NCBI GenBank assembly: GCA_008921705.1
Contig: VFFE01007631.1
Coordinates: forward strand, 1,366,106-1,430,105
From: Burhinus oedicnemus
Lineage: Eukaryota; Chordata; Aves; Charadriiformes; Burhinidae
Direction: 5' to 3'
Length of the DNA: 64,000 nt
Of this stretch, positions 61,901 through 64,000 are shown in pieces. Both the position numbers and the translations under genes were made by a program. Position 1 is the stretch's first letter; each line of letters opens with the position of its first letter. The notes under the pieces are model-generated. The model saw only the letters and a list, made by a program, of their open reading frames with translations. It searched no databases and was not told the origin of the DNA.

Positions 61901-64000
61901 GAGGGGAAAAAGGACGAGTGAATGATCTGTCCAAGTCACCACAGTTCCTTGTGTAAGATATCTCTACCTCAACTGTGTGTGTGACCCTGATAGAAAAGCA
62001 GCTGCAACAGTGGGGGTTGCCAGCCAGAGGGAAATTATGAATCCTGAAGTGAAACCAGGTGGAAAGCAGTCTGTTAGAAAGCTTGGAAACTGCTGCCAAA
62101 AATTATGAGAGTGCTTTGATCACCATGTTTTTTAACAGCAATTAAAAGAACAGCAAGGTTATAATAACACTCTTGCACACTTTATGAGAAGGAGGATGAG
62201 TAACATCAGATTAATGAGATAACAAGCAAAACTGTGATATTGTTATTGATGACTGAATTATGATAGATGTCAAACTTGATAAAATTTTTCCTAAAAAGTG
62301 CAATAATAGTGCAATTTTTGAACAGAATTTTTGGTAAATGTCAGAAATGAGCAATGTTTTGTGCTTTTTCTATTTGTTTTTAAGTTTTTGTGATACATTG
62401 TGAAATCCCCTGGTATAAGTTTGCTTCTGTTAGTGCTTGGAGGGATGGATATGAGAGGAAGGGGAATGTTTTGGATTAGAAAACAACACTGAGAAAGAAA
62501 GGCACTACACAACTCTGATTTATTCTGCATAACTGACAGTCTGCGGTGGTGTGTCATTCTGTACTGAGTGAACATCTCAGCAAGAGTTCCACCTCCTCTC
62601 TGTAAACCTAGTAGTTAAGCCAATTAAAAGTGCACAGAATCAGCTGTAACATTTGCTTCTAATGTATACCTTTAAATTGAATTACTATCCTTCAAGCATG
62701 CTGGAGCAGCATGTACTTTGTTAATCAGGCACCAAGTAGCTGTGGCCAAATTTGTTTCTTTTCTCATTCATGTCATTTGCAAGTAGGAAAGGAAAGGTTT
62801 CCCTTTGAGCAGCTCACGTGAGGAAGCTTTCAGATGCCATAGCATGTGTCCTCTAATTTCACTGGTATTTTCACAGTGCATTCTAACAGTGTGGTGTCTA
62901 GGAACCAGGACTGCTCAGAAATTATCAGACTAGCACAAGTAGTATCAGAGAAGAAACGCACCCACACTCAGATAGGTGCAGATAAATGGTGGCAGCTACT
63001 AGTTTCCAGGGAGGATAGATGCCATTGCAAAGGCTGTAAAACTTTGAGCCAATGAACATGAGTGGCTGGATTAACTCAGTTTTAAGAAAAATAATTTAAC
63101 ATAGCTCTTTTCTGCATTTGCCAGTTTGCAGGGTTGGTATTTTTCGTTTGCAGGATTGGTGTATTTCATTTGCAGTAAGCCACTGTGTGCCATAGAGTGG
63201 TGAGGAAATGAAGTGGGATAAACTGAGCTGAGATTTGTGAAATGGGCAAATATTTAAATTAGTAAAGGCAAAGACTTCAGCAGCATCCTCTGAAATATTA
63301 TATATGTAGGGAAGTTTTAGGCCAGTGGCAAATCTGCTCCTGGGATATGTAACATACTGCCAAACTCAGAAAATGAGAAAATCAATCTAGTGTCAGTTGT
63401 TGCCTGGTTCTAGTCTCTCTATGGGTTTGTATTCACGTATGAAAATACAGATCCTCAGGTTGGTTGTGAATAAACATTAATTCCTTGCTTTCAGTGTGTT
63501 TCCACCAATTTATCCCAAGTGAGAGATTGGCCTGGATTTAGTGGAGGTAGCAATATCAGTGATTTGTCCTCCATTCTCTTTCCTGAGAAAAGTATTCTAA
63601 CAGCTGAAGAAGCTCTTAAGTCATTTGAAAAGACAAATAAAATATAGGTCTTGCCTCCAGAGCTTATTCACTGCAACCACTATTGTTACCTCTGCTGCTT
63701 CCTGCTCAGTGGGAAAATGTGTATAAATCCCCCATGCAGATAAAGCCCAAGTGATCTCAGAGCAACAACATCTAGTATTGACAGTGTAGTCATACTTTCT
63801 TTACTGAGAGAGAAAGAAATCAAGGTCACCTCACAAAAGAAGGTTTTATTTTCACCATATATTTGTGAAGGGGTTGTTTGATTGCTTTGGGGAGTGAGGT
63901 TTTTCTTCTTTTTTTCAGACAGTTCTTGCCAGTCGAAGGCCAATTAAAAAAAAAGACAAACCGAGAATGCCCTTATTCTGCAGCTGATGACAGAAATTGC
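55920..64000. other. Unique non-coding DNA
   Basis: No gene with convincing support. T-run at 59411-59424. At about 61655-61690 'CTATTAGATCACCTAATCTG' recalls the 'attagatcatctagtctgac' start of old CR1-like repeats, but the similarity fades at once. Purine-rich text at about 59500-59880 resembles that near 53.7-54.1 kb in style only. One micro-exon candidate is listed separately. Confidence 0.5.
61154..61202 (+). CDS. Candidate micro-exon, 49 bp, phase 0 to 1
   Basis: Acceptor AACCTTGTTTGCAG, then 49 bases, then donor CCAG|GTACGTAT. The single open frame reads EHNFEFQDSLIYNPKP. A second acceptor inside (TTTTGAATTTCAG, ending 61174) would cut it to 28 bases in the same frame. Its entry phase does not match the exit phase of the 43334 block, so at least one more exon would be needed between them. 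Confidence 0.2.

Noticed and set aside
1..64000. CRISPR arrays, bacterial operons, ribosome binding sites, integrated prophage
   Set aside because: The sequence is vertebrate nuclear DNA; no spaced direct-repeat array or dense coding is present.

Overview
This is a vertebrate nuclear window, almost certainly from a bird and most likely a passerine. The best evidence is a 5'-truncated CR1 LINE that ends in the avian octamer repeat (ATTCTATG-type), and a solo LTR whose ends (TGTCCTGGTTTGAGG... and ...AAACCACGACA, in its own orientation) resemble passerine endogenous-retrovirus LTRs. The rest is AT-rich and full of stop codons, like introns or intergenic DNA. No complete protein-coding gene, rRNA or CRISPR array was found, and I noticed no tRNA. 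Bacterial features such as operons and ribosome binding sites do not apply.

Layout. 1-5.4 kb: unique DNA, a solo LTR (3679-4393, minus) and a CR1 tail (5003-5422, minus). 5.4-13.4 kb: unique DNA with two fragments of ancient MIR/L2-type repeats (about 7405-7630 and 10990-11130) and a decayed CR1 reverse-transcriptase fragment (about 12590-13415, plus). 15.7-16.4 kb: a CpG-bearing patch and two exon-like blocks in matching phase. 16.4-27.6 kb: mostly unique DNA, with splice-site-flanked blocks on both strands. 27.66-29.84 kb: the most notable object, a frameshifted fossil of a Ty3/gypsy-type pol gene on the minus strand, with recognisable remnants of a pre-integrase spacer, an integrase zinc-binding region and the catalytic core. 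30.9-31.4 kb: an ATTA-rich patch, a small CpG cluster and an exon-like block. 34.7 kb and 43.3 kb: two more exon-like blocks. 41.0-41.5 kb: MIR-like and ancient CR1 fragments. 42.1 kb: a perfect trinucleotide-repeat hairpin. 50.2 kb: a (TC)n tract. 55.4-55.9 kb: a patch unusually open on both strands. The remainder to 64 kb is unique non-coding DNA.

How the parts relate. Several plus-strand blocks (ending 16127; 16292-16354; 31246-31398; 34715-34772; 43334-43395) have canonical splice dinucleotides and compatible reading phases. They could be internal exons of one unidentified gene spanning the window, but each is weak alone and I do not recognise the protein. Transcript data would settle this. 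All repeats look dead. All assignments are by eye, without alignment or database search.
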